From NCBI RefSeq assembly GCF_024171695.1, contig NZ_JAMTCF010000003.1, positions 47,548 to 111,547 of the forward strand: a DNA stretch of 64,000 bases. The letters are read 5' to 3'. Source of the stretch: Actinosynnema pretiosum (lineage in GTDB: Bacteria > Actinomycetota > Actinomycetes > Mycobacteriales > Pseudonocardiaceae). Under the pieces are notes generated by a model. The model worked only from the letters and a program-made list of their open reading frames with translations. It was not told the origin of the DNA and did not search any database. Position numbers and translations under genes: made by a program. Each line of letters begins with the position of its first letter. Within the stretch, counting starts at the first letter, position 1. Positions 15,090-23,812 of this stretch are shown one piece after another.

Positions 15090-16466
15090 ATGGCCAGAAA
15101 GAAGCGAGCAGAAGGCACCCGAGCGCCCAACGGCGCGAGCACCGTCTACCTCGGAAGCGACGGCAAGTGGCATGGCCGCGTGACAATGGGCGTCAAGGAC
15201 AACGGCGACCCAGACCGGCGGCACGTCAAGCGCAAGTCCGAAACCGACGCCCACGCCGGTGTCCGAGCACTGGAGGCAGAGCGCGCTAGCGGTCTGGTCA
15301 GCAAGCCGGGTCGCGCATGGACGGTTGAGCAATGGCTGATCCACTGGGTGGAGAAGATCGCCGCCCCATCGGTGCGGTTCAAGACGCTGGAGGGCTACCG
15401 CACTGCGGTCTATAAGCACCTGATTCCCGGTATTGGCAGGCACCGGCTGAATCGGCTCACGCCCGAGCACTTGGAAAGCCTCTACGCCCGGCTGAAAGCT
15501 CAAGGCCATGCGCCCGGCAATGTCCACCAGATCCACCGGACACTCAAAACCGCCTTGAACGAGGCAGTGAACCGGGACCGGCTGGTGAAGAACCCGGCCA
15601 AGATCGCCAAAGCGCCACGGCTTGAAGAGCAGGAGATCGAGCCCTTCTCCCCCGACGAGGCGCGGTTGCTGCTCAAAGCCACCAACCAACGCCGAAACGG
15701 CCTCCGATTCACCCTCGCCCTGGCGCTCGGGCTGCGGAAGGGCGAGTGCCTGGGGCTCAAGTGGCAGCGGGTCAACATCCGGTGCAAGCACGGGTGCGCG
15801 CCGCACTGCGGGCAGGCCAACCCGGCTGACTGCCCGGCCGTGCTCTGGGCCGGAACCCTGCGCACGCCGAGGCAGCTCCAGCGGCGCCCTTGGGAGCACG
15901 GATGCAAGAACCCGGCCGCGTGCGGTCCGCACAAGACCGATCCGTGTCCGGCGAGCTGCAAGCGGCACAAGTCGTGCCCGCCGCCCTGCCCGCCGGGCTG
16001 CGTCAGGCACGCCGCGCAGTGCCCTCAGCGCCACGGTGGCGGGCTGCACTGGGTGGAGGTGAAGTCGGACGCGGGGCGCCGCTCGGTGCCCATCCCTGCG
16101 CCGCTGGTGCGCGCCCTGGTCGCCCACCGGGCTACGCAGGCCGCCGAGCGGGAGTTGGCAGGTGACCTGTGGCAGGAAAACGGCGCGGTTTTCACCCAAC
16201 CGGATGGCCGCCCGCTCGACCCCAGGTCGGACCACGACGAGTGGAAGTCGCTGCTCAAGGAGGCCGGGGTGCGGGACGCCCGGCTGCACGACTCGCGGCA
16301 CACCGCAGCGACCACGCTCATGGTCCTGGGCATCGACCACCGCGTGATCATGGACATCATGGGGTGGTCCTCCCAGTCGATGCTCAAGCGCTACATCCAC
16401 GTCTCCGACGATCTGCGCGAGGACGTGGCGAGCAAGCTCGAAGGGCTCCTCTGGGGGAACAACTGA
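15090..16466 (+). CDS. int: Tyrosine integrase with Cys-rich insertion
   Basis: Site-specific recombinase, 458 residues. The N-terminal arm and core-binding domains span about 1-180. Catalytic residues are Arg216 in GLRKGE, HDSR (400-403) and the nucleophile Tyr435 in KRYIHV. An 80-residue insertion (232-311) with 12 Cys and many His and Pro residues splits the catalytic domain, probably as zinc-stabilised loops. Similar insertions occur in other actinomycete element integrases as I remember them. The gene is followed by a terminator and the tRNA-Ser target, as expected for a right-end integrase. Confidence 0.93.
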   Translation: MARKKRAEGTRAPNGASTVYLGSDGKWHGRVTMGVKDNGDPDRRHVKRKSETDAHAGVRALEAERASGLVSKPGRAWTVEQWLIHWVEKIAAPSVRFKTLEGYRTAVYKHLIPGIGRHRLNRLTPEHLESLYARLKAQGHAPGNVHQIHRTLKTALNEAVNRDRLVKNPAKIAKAPRLEEQEIEPFSPDEARLLLKATNQRRNGLRFTLALALGLRKGECLGLKWQRVNIRCKHGCAPHCGQANPADCPAVLWAGTLRTPRQLQRRPWEHGCKNPAACGPHKTDPCPASCKRHKSCPPPCPPGCVRHAAQCPQRHGGGLHWVEVKSDAGRRSVPIPAPLVRALVAHRATQAAERELAGDLWQENGAVFTQPDGRPLDPRSDHDEWKSLLKEAGVRDARLHDSRHTAATTLMVLGIDHRVIMDIMGWSSQSMLKRYIHVSDDLREDVASKLEGLLWGNN

Positions 16467-16502
16467 GCCCTTAACTGAGCCCCTAGACCTGGGAAGACGC
16501 GA

Positions 16503-16540
16503 ACGGGCTGCCCCAAGACGACCTTGGGGCAGCCCGTTTT
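16503..16540. terminator. Strong intrinsic terminator after int
   Basis: CGGGCTGCCCCAAG (16504-16517) pairs perfectly with CTTGGGGCAGCCCG (16523-16536) around a five-base loop and is followed by TTTT. An A before the stem also pairs. It ends the xis-int transcript and separates it from the opposing tRNA. Confidence 0.88.
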
Positions 16541-16556
16541 CGCTGCTCAACCACTG

Positions 16557-16641
16557 CGGAAGCGGAGGGATTTGAACCCCCGGACCCGTGAAGGTCTCCC
16601 GCTTTCAAGGCGGGTGCATTAGGCCGCTCTGCCACGCTTCC
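16557..16641 (-). tRNA. tRNA-Ser(UGA), AICE target
   Basis: The minus strand folds as a tRNA. The acceptor is GGAAGCG / CGCTTCC, the anticodon stem is CCCGC / GCGGG with loop CTTGAAA (anticodon TGA), a long class-II variable arm follows, and the T-loop is TTCAAAT. The discriminator is G and CCA is not encoded. The 3' half faces the integrase, so the recombination core most likely lies in the T-arm and acceptor end (about 16557-16600), which integration leaves intact. Confidence 0.93.
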
Positions 16642-16654
16642 CTGCGCGACGAGG

Positions 16655-17122
16655 TTACCCGTCCAACCCCCGCAGGTGCGTGATGACCCGGTTGAAGACC
16701 TTCGCCAGCACCTCCTGCTCCTCCGGGTCCAGCAGGTCCACCATGTGCTCGCGCACGCCCCGCACGTGCGTCGGGGCCGAGTTCTCCAGGACCCGCGCGC
16801 CCTCGTCGGTCAGCTCGGCGAACACCCCGCGCCCGTCCTCGGGGCACTCCCTGCGCCTGACCAGGCCTTCCTTCTCCATCCGCGCGACCTGGTGGGACAC
16901 CCGGCTCTTGGACGACGCCACGTCCTCCGCCAGCTGGGACATCCGCATCCGGCCGCTCGGCTGCTCGGAGAGCCGCACCATGACCTCGTAGTCCGCGAGC
17001 GACAGGTCGTGGTCGGTCTGGAGCTCGCGGTGCAGGCGGTCCGAGAGCATCGCCGCCCCGACCACGTAGTTGCGCCACGCGCGCATCTCGGCCTCGTCCA
17101 ACCACCGCGGTTCAGCTCCCAC
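16655..17122 (-). CDS. MarR-family regulator
   Basis: A 155-residue winged-helix repressor. DYEVMVRLSEQPSGRMRMSQLAEDV and SSKSRVSHQVARMEKEGLVRR form the DNA-binding core, and PEDGRGVFAELTDEG is the MarR wing. The GTG at 17122 is chosen because a perfect palindrome (17165-17176) lies just upstream, where an autoregulatory operator belongs; a start at 17227 would place that operator inside the gene. Downstream is the tRNA-Ser gene; upstream, divergently, is the nucleotidase. The ligand is unknown. Confidence 0.85.
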   Translation of the reverse strand: MGAEPRWLDEAEMRAWRNYVVGAAMLSDRLHRELQTDHDLSLADYEVMVRLSEQPSGRMRMSQLAEDVASSKSRVSHQVARMEKEGLVRRRECPEDGRGVFAELTDEGARVLENSAPTHVRGVREHMVDLLDPEEQEVLAKVFNRVITHLRGLDG

Positions 17123-17164
17123 ACCGCACAGGCTAAGGCCGCGCGCGGGCGCGCCTGGGACATC

Positions 17165-17176
17165 TCCGTTAACGGA
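17165..17176. promoter_or_regulatory. MarR operator candidate
   Basis: TCCGTTAACGGA is a perfect 12-bp palindrome located 43 bases before the marR start, in the gap to the divergent nucleotidase gene. MarR dimers bind symmetric sites of this size. It could control either gene. Confidence 0.55.
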
Positions 17177-17281
17177 CGATCCTCCGGGACGTCTGGTGCC
17201 CTTCACCCCGGCCGGGCAGACTGCCACGCCGAACGCGCTCCTCCCCTACCCGGAGCGCGCCTCCTCCTAGGAGTCCCCAAC

Positions 17282-19009
17282 ATGACCTGGTTCAGACGGA
17301 GCGCCGCGCTGGCCGCGACCGCCGTTGCCGGCGCCGCGGTCCTGCTCGCGCAGTCCCCGGCCACGCCCGCGCAGGCGGGCGACCGCGCGTCGGGCAAGAC
17401 GGTGGACGTGCGGCTGATCGGCATCAACGACCTGCACGGCAACATCGAGCCGCCCACGGGCTCCTCCGGGCGGGTGACGCTGGCCGACGGGACGACGGTC
17501 AACGCCGGTGGCGCGGCGTTCAACGCCACGCACATCAAGAAGCTCCAGTCCGAGGTGCGCAACTCGGTGATCGTCGGGCAGGGCGACCTGATCGGCGCCT
17601 CGCCCGTGGTGTCGGCGCTGTTCCACGACGAGCCGACCGTGGAGATCCTGAACAAGGTCGGGATGCACGCGACGGCGGCGGGCAACCACGAGTTCGACGA
17701 GGGCTACCGCGAGCTGCTGCGGATGCAGCACGGCGGCTGCCACCCGGTGGACGGCTGCCAGTTCAGCCCGTCCTACACCGGCGCCAAGTTCAAGATCCTG
17801 GGCGCGAACGTGACCCTGGCCAAGTCGGGCCTTCCGGCGCTGCCGCCGTTCTGGGTCGAGTTCCGCGACGGCGTGCCGATCGGCTTCATCGGGATGCCGC
17901 TGAAGGACGTGCCGATCCTGGTCGACCCGAACGGCATCAAGGACCTGAAGTTCGGGGACGAGATCGCCGCCGCGAACAAGTACGCGGAGCTGCTGAACTG
18001 GTTGGGCGTCAAGTCCATCGTGCTGCTGGTGCACCAGGGCGACAACACCACCGGCGGCGGCCCCGACGACTGCAACACGGTCGCGGGCGGGCCCGGTCGG
18101 CTGATCGCGGAGAAGGTCAGCCCGAAGATCGACGCGGTCTTCTCCGGCCACAGCCACCAGCAGTACAACTGCACGGTCACCGACCCGGCGGGCAACCCGC
18201 GCCCGTTCATCGAGGGCCTGGCGTTCGGCCGCGAGCTGTCCGTGGTCGACCTGAAGATCGACAAGCGGACCCGCGACGTCGTGCGCTCGGCCACCAGGGC
18301 GCGCAACCACGTCGTCACCCAGGACGTCACCGCCGACCCGAAGATCCAGGCCGTGATCGACCAGGCCAAGACCAAGGCGGGCCCGATCGCGAACAAGCAG
18401 ATCGGCACCGTCGCGTCGGACATCCCGCGCGCGCAGAACCCGGCGGGCGAGTCGCCGCTGGGCAACCTGATCGCGGACTCGCAGCTGGCCGCCACCACCG
18501 GCAACGGCGCGGTCGCCGCGCTGATGAACCCCGGCGGCGTGCGCGCCGACCTGACCTACGCGGGCTCGCCCGCCGGTGAGGGCGACGGGGTGGTGACCTA
18601 CGGCGAGGCGTTCACCGTGCAGCCGTTCGGCAACATCCTGCAGACCGTCACGCTGACCGGCGCGCAGCTCAAGGCGGCGCTGGAGCAGCAGTGGCAGACC
18701 GTGAACGGCGCGCAGCGGCAGATCGTGCTCCAGCCGTCGGCGGGCCTGACCTACTCCTGGTCGGCGTCCGCGCCGCAGGGCGCCAAGGTCTCGAACCTGG
18801 CGATCAACGGCGCGGCGGTCGACCCGGCCACCGGCTACCGGATCACGATCAACAGCTTCCTGCAGGGCGGCGGCGACGGCTTCAGCGCCTTCACCTCGGG
18901 CACCTCGGTGACCGGTGGCGGCATCGACCTGGACGCCTTCACCGGGTACCTGGCCGCGCACCCCAACGTGTCCGCCCCAGCACTGGACCGCATCACCACC
19001 ACCCCGTAG
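17282..19009 (+). CDS. Secreted 5'-nucleotidase / 2',3'-cyclic phosphodiesterase
   Basis: An exported enzyme of 575 residues that releases phosphate from nucleotides outside the cell. A signal peptide (about 1-33, ending AQAG) precedes the metallophosphatase domain with INDLHGN, GQGDLIGASP, GNHEFDEG, a lone His in VHQGDN and GHSHQQY. The C-terminal substrate domain (about 370-560) has NPGGVRADL, then GGGDGFSAF. All metal ligands of the two-metal centre are present. AGGAG precedes the ATG, which is chosen because it begins the signal peptide. The divergent marR and its palindrome may regulate it. Confidence 0.93.
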   Translation: MTWFRRSAALAATAVAGAAVLLAQSPATPAQAGDRASGKTVDVRLIGINDLHGNIEPPTGSSGRVTLADGTTVNAGGAAFNATHIKKLQSEVRNSVIVGQGDLIGASPVVSALFHDEPTVEILNKVGMHATAAGNHEFDEGYRELLRMQHGGCHPVDGCQFSPSYTGAKFKILGANVTLAKSGLPALPPFWVEFRDGVPIGFIGMPLKDVPILVDPNGIKDLKFGDEIAAANKYAELLNWLGVKSIVLLVHQGDNTTGGGPDDCNTVAGGPGRLIAEKVSPKIDAVFSGHSHQQYNCTVTDPAGNPRPFIEGLAFGRELSVVDLKIDKRTRDVVRSATRARNHVVTQDVTADPKIQAVIDQAKTKAGPIANKQIGTVASDIPRAQNPAGESPLGNLIADSQLAATTGNGAVAALMNPGGVRADLTYAGSPAGEGDGVVTYGEAFTVQPFGNILQTVTLTGAQLKAALEQQWQTVNGAQRQIVLQPSAGLTYSWSASAPQGAKVSNLAINGAAVDPATGYRITINSFLQGGGDGFSAFTSGTSVTGGGIDLDAFTGYLAAHPNVSAPALDRITTTP

Positions 19010-19468
19010 TCGGGTGGGGCGGTGGGCGGGCCACGCACGGCCCGCTCACCGTCCGCGACCACTGTCCACCACGGACGGTGTGTCCTCGTTTCACCAGTTC
19101 AGGCGGGTTGCGATCACGGGTCGAGCAGGCGCATCCTCGAAACCAGGAACGGCGGCCGGAACCACTCCGGCTCGCACTCCGGAAGGGTTAGGTGGTGCGG
19201 TGCTGACAAGTCCTCTCAGTGACGTCCCGCAGTCCCGCGGAGGGATCGGGCGCAGTCCACGCGCTTGACGCTGTTGACCCGGTGCTCTCCGGCGCCGTCT
19301 CGAACGACGCCGCCCGAGGTCCACGCCAACCTCGCGCCGGACGCGAACGTCACTCCCGTAGTGGAAGCAACCAGGAGGTGGGCCCGGAAGCTCGGGCCCA
19401 CCTCCTGGCGCGTCCGGGGCTAAAGTTGATCGCAGCCCGTGGCGGACGCGACTTGCTGGAGGAACCTC
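19010..19468. other. Intergenic region with one strong hairpin
   Basis: No convincing gene lies in these 459 bases. The clear element is a hairpin (19371-19408) that pairs CCAGGAGGTGGGCCC with GGGCCCACCTCCTGG around eight bases. It lies 60 bases before the next start and has no T-run, so it could be a leader structure or a terminator. A weak TAAAGT at 19421-19426 might be a -10 box. Confidence 0.5.
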
Positions 19469-20374
19469 GTGCAGTTCAACGAGGACGCGGAACTGGACAC
19501 CTCGCAGGTCAACGACCAGCGCGGCGTCGGTGGCCGGGTCGCTCTCGGTGGCGGTGGGCTCGGGATCGTCGGCGTGATCATCTACCTGGTGCTGAACCAG
19601 ATCGGCGGCGGCGTTCCGCTGCCCCAGGGGTCCGGGTTCGGCGACGTGGGGCAGGACCAGCAGGTCGGGTCGCAGTCCCTGGCGCAGAAGTGCCGCACGG
19701 GGGCCGACGCGAACCGCGAGGACGACTGCCGCGCGGTGGCGTTCATCAACTCGATCCAGGCGTTCTGGAACGACCAGTTCTCCCGGTCGGGCCGGTCCTA
19801 CAAGGCCGCGCAGACCAACTTCTTCTCCGGCGGCGTGCGCACGAACGGCTGCGGCAGCGCCAGCTCCGCGTCCGGCCCGTTCTACTGCCCGGCCGACTCG
19901 CAGGTGTACATCGACCTGACGTTCTTCCGGGAGCTGAAGACGAAGTTCGGCGCCACGGGCGGCCCGTTCGTGGAGGCCTACGTGCTGGCCCACGAGTACG
20001 GGCACCACGTGCAGAACCTGCTGGGCACGTCCAGCCGGGTCGGCAGGGAGACCGGGCCGAAGTCGGGCTCGGTGCGGCTGGAGCTCCAGGCGGACTGCTA
20101 CGCGGGCGCCTGGGCGAACCACGCGACCACGACCCCGACGGCGTCCGGCAAGCCGCTGATCACCGGCGTGACGGACCAGGACATCGCCGCCGCCCTCGAC
20201 GCCGCCGCGCGCATCGGCGACGACTTCATCCAGAAGGAGCTGGGCGGCGGCAGGGTGGACACCACGCAGTTCTCGCACGGGTCCTCCGAGCAGCGGCAGA
20301 AGTGGTACACCGCCGGGTACCGGAGCGGGAACCCGGCGCAGTGCGGGACGTTCGACACCGACGACCTCGGCTGA
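19469..20374 (+). CDS. YpfJ-type neutral zinc metallopeptidase
   Basis: A 301-residue membrane-anchored peptidase. A soluble N-terminus with LDTSQVNDQRG precedes one membrane helix (about 28-47). The peptidase domain follows, with HEYGHHVQ as the zinc site and LELQADCYAGAWA as the third-ligand region; both are signatures of the family. The GTG start is chosen because GGAGG lies six bases upstream and because MQFNEDAELDTSQV matches the usual family beginning. Substrates are unknown. A bidirectional terminator separates it from the convergent aminopeptidase. Confidence 0.9.
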   Translation: MQFNEDAELDTSQVNDQRGVGGRVALGGGGLGIVGVIIYLVLNQIGGGVPLPQGSGFGDVGQDQQVGSQSLAQKCRTGADANREDDCRAVAFINSIQAFWNDQFSRSGRSYKAAQTNFFSGGVRTNGCGSASSASGPFYCPADSQVYIDLTFFRELKTKFGATGGPFVEAYVLAHEYGHHVQNLLGTSSRVGRETGPKSGSVRLELQADCYAGAWANHATTTPTASGKPLITGVTDQDIAAALDAAARIGDDFIQKELGGGRVDTTQFSHGSSEQRQKWYTAGYRSGNPAQCGTFDTDDLG

Positions 20375-20427
20375 CGCGGGCGCCCGCGAGAGCGGGCGCC
20401 GACGTCCGCGCGGAGCGGAGGACGACG

Positions 20428-20464
20428 AAGGGGGCGCACCGCCTGCTGGGCGGTGCGCCCCCTT
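20428..20464. terminator. Bidirectional intrinsic terminator
   Basis: A 14-bp stem (GGGGGCGCACCGCC with its complement) plus AA/TT closes a short loop between two convergent genes. It serves the peptidase on the left and the aminopeptidase on the right. Confidence 0.8.
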
Positions 20465-20488
20465 CTCCCGTTCCAGCGCCTCCCGTTC

Positions 20489-22009
20489 CTAGGCCACGTC
20501 GGCGTGGCTCGGGTGGACCGCCGCCGCGCGGGCCTGGGCGGGCGCGCGGAGGGTCGACCGGGTGGTGCGGGGCGGGACGCCGTTCACGTCCTCGGTGCTG
20601 ATCGCGTAGCTCGCGGTCACCCAGGCGAGCGCGTCGGCGTTGCGGTCCAGCGCCGTGCGGTCGACGTTGGCCAGGGTGTCGCCGGGGCCGTGGTAGTTCG
20701 GGTCGTACGCGGCGTTCGCCTCGCCGCCCCACTTCGCGGCCTGGTCGTCGGTCTTCGTCCCCTCGGCCCCGGTGAACAGGCCGCCCGCCGGGATGCCCAG
20801 GGCGATGAACTCGCCGTAGTCCGAGCGGCCGTCGAAGTCGGTGCCCTCGACCTCGACGCCCTTGGCGACCGCGAGGTAGTCGGTGAACGCCTGCTCGATC
20901 TGGGCGGAGCCGTGCGGGCCGGGGCCCGCGCCGACGCCGTCCGAGTCGTCGCCGTCGTAGGCGAAGTACGCGGCGTTCGGCGAGCCGATCATGTCGAAGT
21001 TCAGGTACAGCGCGATGTCCAGCTGCTGCTCGAAGTCCAGCGCCCGCACGTACTCGGTGGACCCGACCAGCCCCAGCTCCTCGGCGCCCCACCAGGCGAA
21101 CCGCACCGCGTTGGTCACCTTGGGCGAGCCGCCGAGCTTCAGCGCGGTCTCCAGCAGCCCGGCCGAGCCGGTGCCGTTGTCGTTGATGCCCGGCCCCTCC
21201 TCGACGCTGTCCAGGTGCGCGCCCGCCATCACGACGTTGTCGGTGCGGCCGGTCCTGGTCTGGGCGATGACGTTGCGCGCCACCCGGTTCTCCTCGTGGA
21301 ACCGCAGGTCCACGGTCACCTGCTGCCCGGCCCGGCCGAACAGCGCGGAGCCGTCCGCCTTGCTCACCCCACCCGTGGGCACGACGCCGGGCGAGCCGAG
21401 GGTGACGCCGGACAGCGGGCCGTCCGCGTTGTTCGCGATCAGCACGGCGACCGCGCCCGCCGCGGCGGCGTTGCGGTGCTTCACGTCGAACGTGCAGGCG
21501 CCCCTGCGGATCAGCGCGATCGCGCCGGTGAAGTCCTGCCCGGCGAAGTCCTCGGCCTCGCAGCCGGGCGTGGCGTCCTCGGGGACGGCCCGCAGCGGGC
21601 CGGTGAGGCCGCCGACCGGGGTCTGCGGCGACTCCTCCAGCGCCAGCGCCTCGTACTCGTCGCCGCCGACCACCGCGGTGGCCGCGTCGTAGATCTGGAC
21701 CGGGTAGGTGAACTGCGGCGTGGTCACCTCGTACCCGGCCCCGCGCAGCTTGCCGACCACGTAGTCGACGCTGGCGTCGTAGCCGGGGGTGCCGACGGCG
21801 CGGTTGCCGTCGTTGCGGTCGGCGATGCGCTGGAGGGCGATCAGGTGCCGGTTGACGCCGTCGACCGCGACCTCCTTCACGAGCCTCTTCGCCAGTGCGG
21901 GGCCGTCCGGACCGGCCGGGGCGGCGGTCGCGGTCGGAGCGGCTACCAGCGCGAGGGAAGCCGACGCGGCGATGGCCACCGCGCGCCGGGCTCCGTTCTT
22001 TGCTGACAT
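20489..22009 (-). CDS. Secreted M28 aminopeptidase with PA domain
   Basis: A 506-residue exported zinc aminopeptidase related to the Streptomyces griseus enzyme. The signal peptide (1-29, ending ATAA) is followed by a protease-associated domain (about 120-235, with ALIRRGACTF) inserted before the catalytic part. Di-zinc ligands are seen in AGAHLDSV, GINDNGTGSAG, WWGAEELGL, NFDMIGSPN and YHGPGDT. It probably removes hydrophobic N-terminal residues to feed on peptides. The ATG start gives an intact signal peptide. Confidence 0.92.
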   Translation of the reverse strand: MSAKNGARRAVAIAASASLALVAAPTATAAPAGPDGPALAKRLVKEVAVDGVNRHLIALQRIADRNDGNRAVGTPGYDASVDYVVGKLRGAGYEVTTPQFTYPVQIYDAATAVVGGDEYEALALEESPQTPVGGLTGPLRAVPEDATPGCEAEDFAGQDFTGAIALIRRGACTFDVKHRNAAAAGAVAVLIANNADGPLSGVTLGSPGVVPTGGVSKADGSALFGRAGQQVTVDLRFHEENRVARNVIAQTRTGRTDNVVMAGAHLDSVEEGPGINDNGTGSAGLLETALKLGGSPKVTNAVRFAWWGAEELGLVGSTEYVRALDFEQQLDIALYLNFDMIGSPNAAYFAYDGDDSDGVGAGPGPHGSAQIEQAFTDYLAVAKGVEVEGTDFDGRSDYGEFIALGIPAGGLFTGAEGTKTDDQAAKWGGEANAAYDPNYHGPGDTLANVDRTALDRNADALAWVTASYAISTEDVNGVPPRTTRSTLRAPAQARAAAVHPSHADVA

Positions 22010-22088
22010 GGGGTCGTCCCCTTCACTCGGATTGCGGCACCCTCCTAAACCCGGCGGTGCGCCCGCAATCCTTCGGCCGGGGGTTTCT

Positions 22089-22721
22089 TCACGCGGTGAG
22101 CAGTTCTGCGCACGCCGCGTGTCCCTCGACGGTGGGATTCCAGGTCGGGCGGGTGAACTGCTCGCGGGTCACCAGCAACCGGATCTCGGTGACCGCCTCG
22201 CCCCGGCGCACGGCGACCTTGGTGCCGTCCGGCCGGTAGCCGAGCTTGCGGCTGACCGCGAGCGACGCGGCGTTGTCCTCCCACGCGGCCGAGCGCGCCT
22301 GGACCGCGCCCAGGTGGTCGAAGGCGTAGGCGAGGACGGCGGCGCGCATCTCGGTGCCCAGGCCCGCGCCCTGGTGCCGCAGGCCGATCCACGAGCCGGT
22401 CGTGACCTCGCGGGTGGCGGCGAAGTCCTTGGCCTCCACGCTCTGCGTGCCGATCACCCGGCCGTCCAGGCGCACCAGGAAGTTCACCGACCAGTCGTCC
22501 GGGGTGAGCGCGGCGCGCATCCGCCAGAAGTGCTGGAGGGTGTTGGTGGTCAGCCGGTCGGCGGGTGCGTCGGTCCACGGGAAGGCGAACGGCATGTACT
22601 CCGGCGGGTGGACGCCCCGCTGCGCCTCGGCGGCGAGTTCGAGCAGGCCCGCGTCGTCGTCCGGGCGCAGTTCGAGCCTGGGCGTGGTGATGACGAGGTC
22701 GTGGAAGGGCCAGGGGTTCAT
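22089..22721 (-). CDS. GNAT-family N-acetyltransferase
   Basis: A 210-residue enzyme of the RimJ/RimL type, which moves an acetyl group from acetyl-CoA to an amine. ITTPRLELRP near the start, then GSWIGLRHQGAGLGTEMRAAVL (acetyl-CoA loop Q-x-x-G-x-G) and NAASLAVSRKLGYRPDG are diagnostic. The substrate cannot be told from sequence. It is divergent from the oxidoreductase gene, with 44 bases between starts. Confidence 0.88.
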   Translation of the reverse strand: MNPWPFHDLVITTPRLELRPDDDAGLLELAAEAQRGVHPPEYMPFAFPWTDAPADRLTTNTLQHFWRMRAALTPDDWSVNFLVRLDGRVIGTQSVEAKDFAATREVTTGSWIGLRHQGAGLGTEMRAAVLAYAFDHLGAVQARSAAWEDNAASLAVSRKLGYRPDGTKVAVRRGEAVTEIRLLVTREQFTRPTWNPTVEGHAACAELLTA

Positions 22722-22765
22722 GCCTGGATGGTGCCCGGTCGAAGATCGGATTACCGTTGATTTCC

Positions 22766-23740
22766 ATGCGCGCGATCACCCTGAGCGAGTTCGGCGGGCC
22801 CGAGGTGCTCCAGTGGTCGGAGGTGCGGGACCCCGCACCCGGCCCCGGCGAGGTGCTGCTGGACGTGGCGGCCACCGCCGTCAACCGGGCGGACCTGCTC
22901 CAGCGCGAGGGCCGCTACCCGCCGCCGCCCGGCGCGTCCGAGGTGCTGGGGCTGGAGTGCTCGGGCGTGGTGGCCGCGCTGGGACCGGGGGTCGAGGGCT
23001 GGTCGGTGGGCGACGAGGTGTGCGCGCTGCTGGCGGGCGGCGGGTACGCGGAGCGGGTCGTCGTGCCCGCCGCGCAGCTGCTGCCGGTGCCGGGGGGCGT
23101 GGACCTGGTGACGGCGGCGGCGCTGCCCGAGGTGGCGTGCACGGTGTGGTCGAACGTGGTGGAGCTGGCCGGGTTGCGGGCCGGGGAGACGCTGCTGGTG
23201 CACGGCGGCGCGGGCGGGATCGGCACGCACGCGATCCAGGTCGGGAAGGCGCTGGGGGCGCGGGTCGCGGTGACCGCCGGGTCGGCGGAGCGGCTGGCGC
23301 GGTGCGCGGAGCTGGGCGCAGACGTGCTGGTGGACTACCGGGAGCAGGACTTCGTCGAGGTGGTCGGCGCGGCGGACGTGGTGCTGGACAACATGGGCGC
23401 GGCGTACCTGGGGCGGAACGTGGACGTGCTCGCGCCGGACGGCAGGCTCGTGGTGATCGGGATGCAGGGCGGGGTGAAGGGCGAGCTGAACCTGGGGAAG
23501 ATGCTGGCCAAGCGCGCGACGCTGGTGGCGACCGGGCTGCGGGGCAGGCCGGTGGAGGGGCGGACCGGCAAGGGCGCGGTCGTGGCGGCGGTGCGCGAGG
23601 GGCTGTGGCCGCTGGTCGCGGACGGGCGGGTGCGGCCGGTGGTGCACGAGGTGCTGCCGCTGGAGCGGGCGGCCGACGCGCACCGGGCGCTGGAGGGCGG
23701 CGGCGCGGTGTTCGGGAAGCTGGTGCTGGCGACCGGTTGA
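22766..23740 (+). CDS. Zinc-binding-dehydrogenase-family quinone oxidoreductase
   Basis: A 324-residue MDR enzyme of the NADPH:quinone reductase (PIG3-like) type. The N-terminal GroES-like domain has VNRADLLQREG, and the nucleotide-binding domain has VHGGAGGIGTHAIQ. No structural or catalytic zinc Cys set is seen, as expected for the quinone reductase branch. The ATG at 22766 has no clear ribosome site and is close to the divergent gene, so the mRNA may be leaderless. Its place near the class-V PLP-fold gene and bpa recalls Rv3777-Rv3780. Confidence 0.9.
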   Translation: MRAITLSEFGGPEVLQWSEVRDPAPGPGEVLLDVAATAVNRADLLQREGRYPPPPGASEVLGLECSGVVAALGPGVEGWSVGDEVCALLAGGGYAERVVVPAAQLLPVPGGVDLVTAAALPEVACTVWSNVVELAGLRAGETLLVHGGAGGIGTHAIQVGKALGARVAVTAGSAERLARCAELGADVLVDYREQDFVEVVGAADVVLDNMGAAYLGRNVDVLAPDGRLVVIGMQGGVKGELNLGKMLAKRATLVATGLRGRPVEGRTGKGAVVAAVREGLWPLVADGRVRPVVHEVLPLERAADAHRALEGGGAVFGKLVLATG

Positions 23741-23745
23741 GCGGT

Positions 23746-23777
23746 CGGGGCGGGGGCGCGGACGCGCCCCCTCCCCG
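23746..23777. terminator. Hairpin between convergent genes
   Basis: CGGGG-C-GGGGGCGC pairs with GCGCCCCC-T-CCCCG, with one mismatch, in the short gap between the oxidoreductase and the convergent methyltransferase. No T-run is present. Confidence 0.55.
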
Positions 23778-23812
23778 TGGACCGGTGCGGTGGTCCGGGC
23801 GGGCGCGGCGGC

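Larger units (their letters stand above)
1..16557. mobile_element. AICE integrated at tRNA-Ser (right part; left end outside window)
   Basis: The block holds the standard AICE set: a tyrosine integrase and a Xis next to a tRNA 3' end, a prim-pol replication protein, an FtsK/TraB-type translocase, Spd-like membrane proteins and a GntR repressor. AICEs excise, replicate and transfer double-stranded DNA between mycelia with one TraB-type pump; that is family knowledge. The integrase stop lies 91 bases from the tRNA, which sets the right boundary. I see no second copy of the tRNA 3' sequence in positions 1-2,900, so the left attachment site is probably outside the window. M50, purC and gntR are assigned to the element because of that and because of shared operators. 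Confidence 0.88.

Noticed and set aside
19371-19408. Riboswitch upstream of the YpfJ-type gene
   Set aside because: There is one simple hairpin and no conserved multi-helix core of a known riboswitch; it is kept only as a leader hairpin or terminator.
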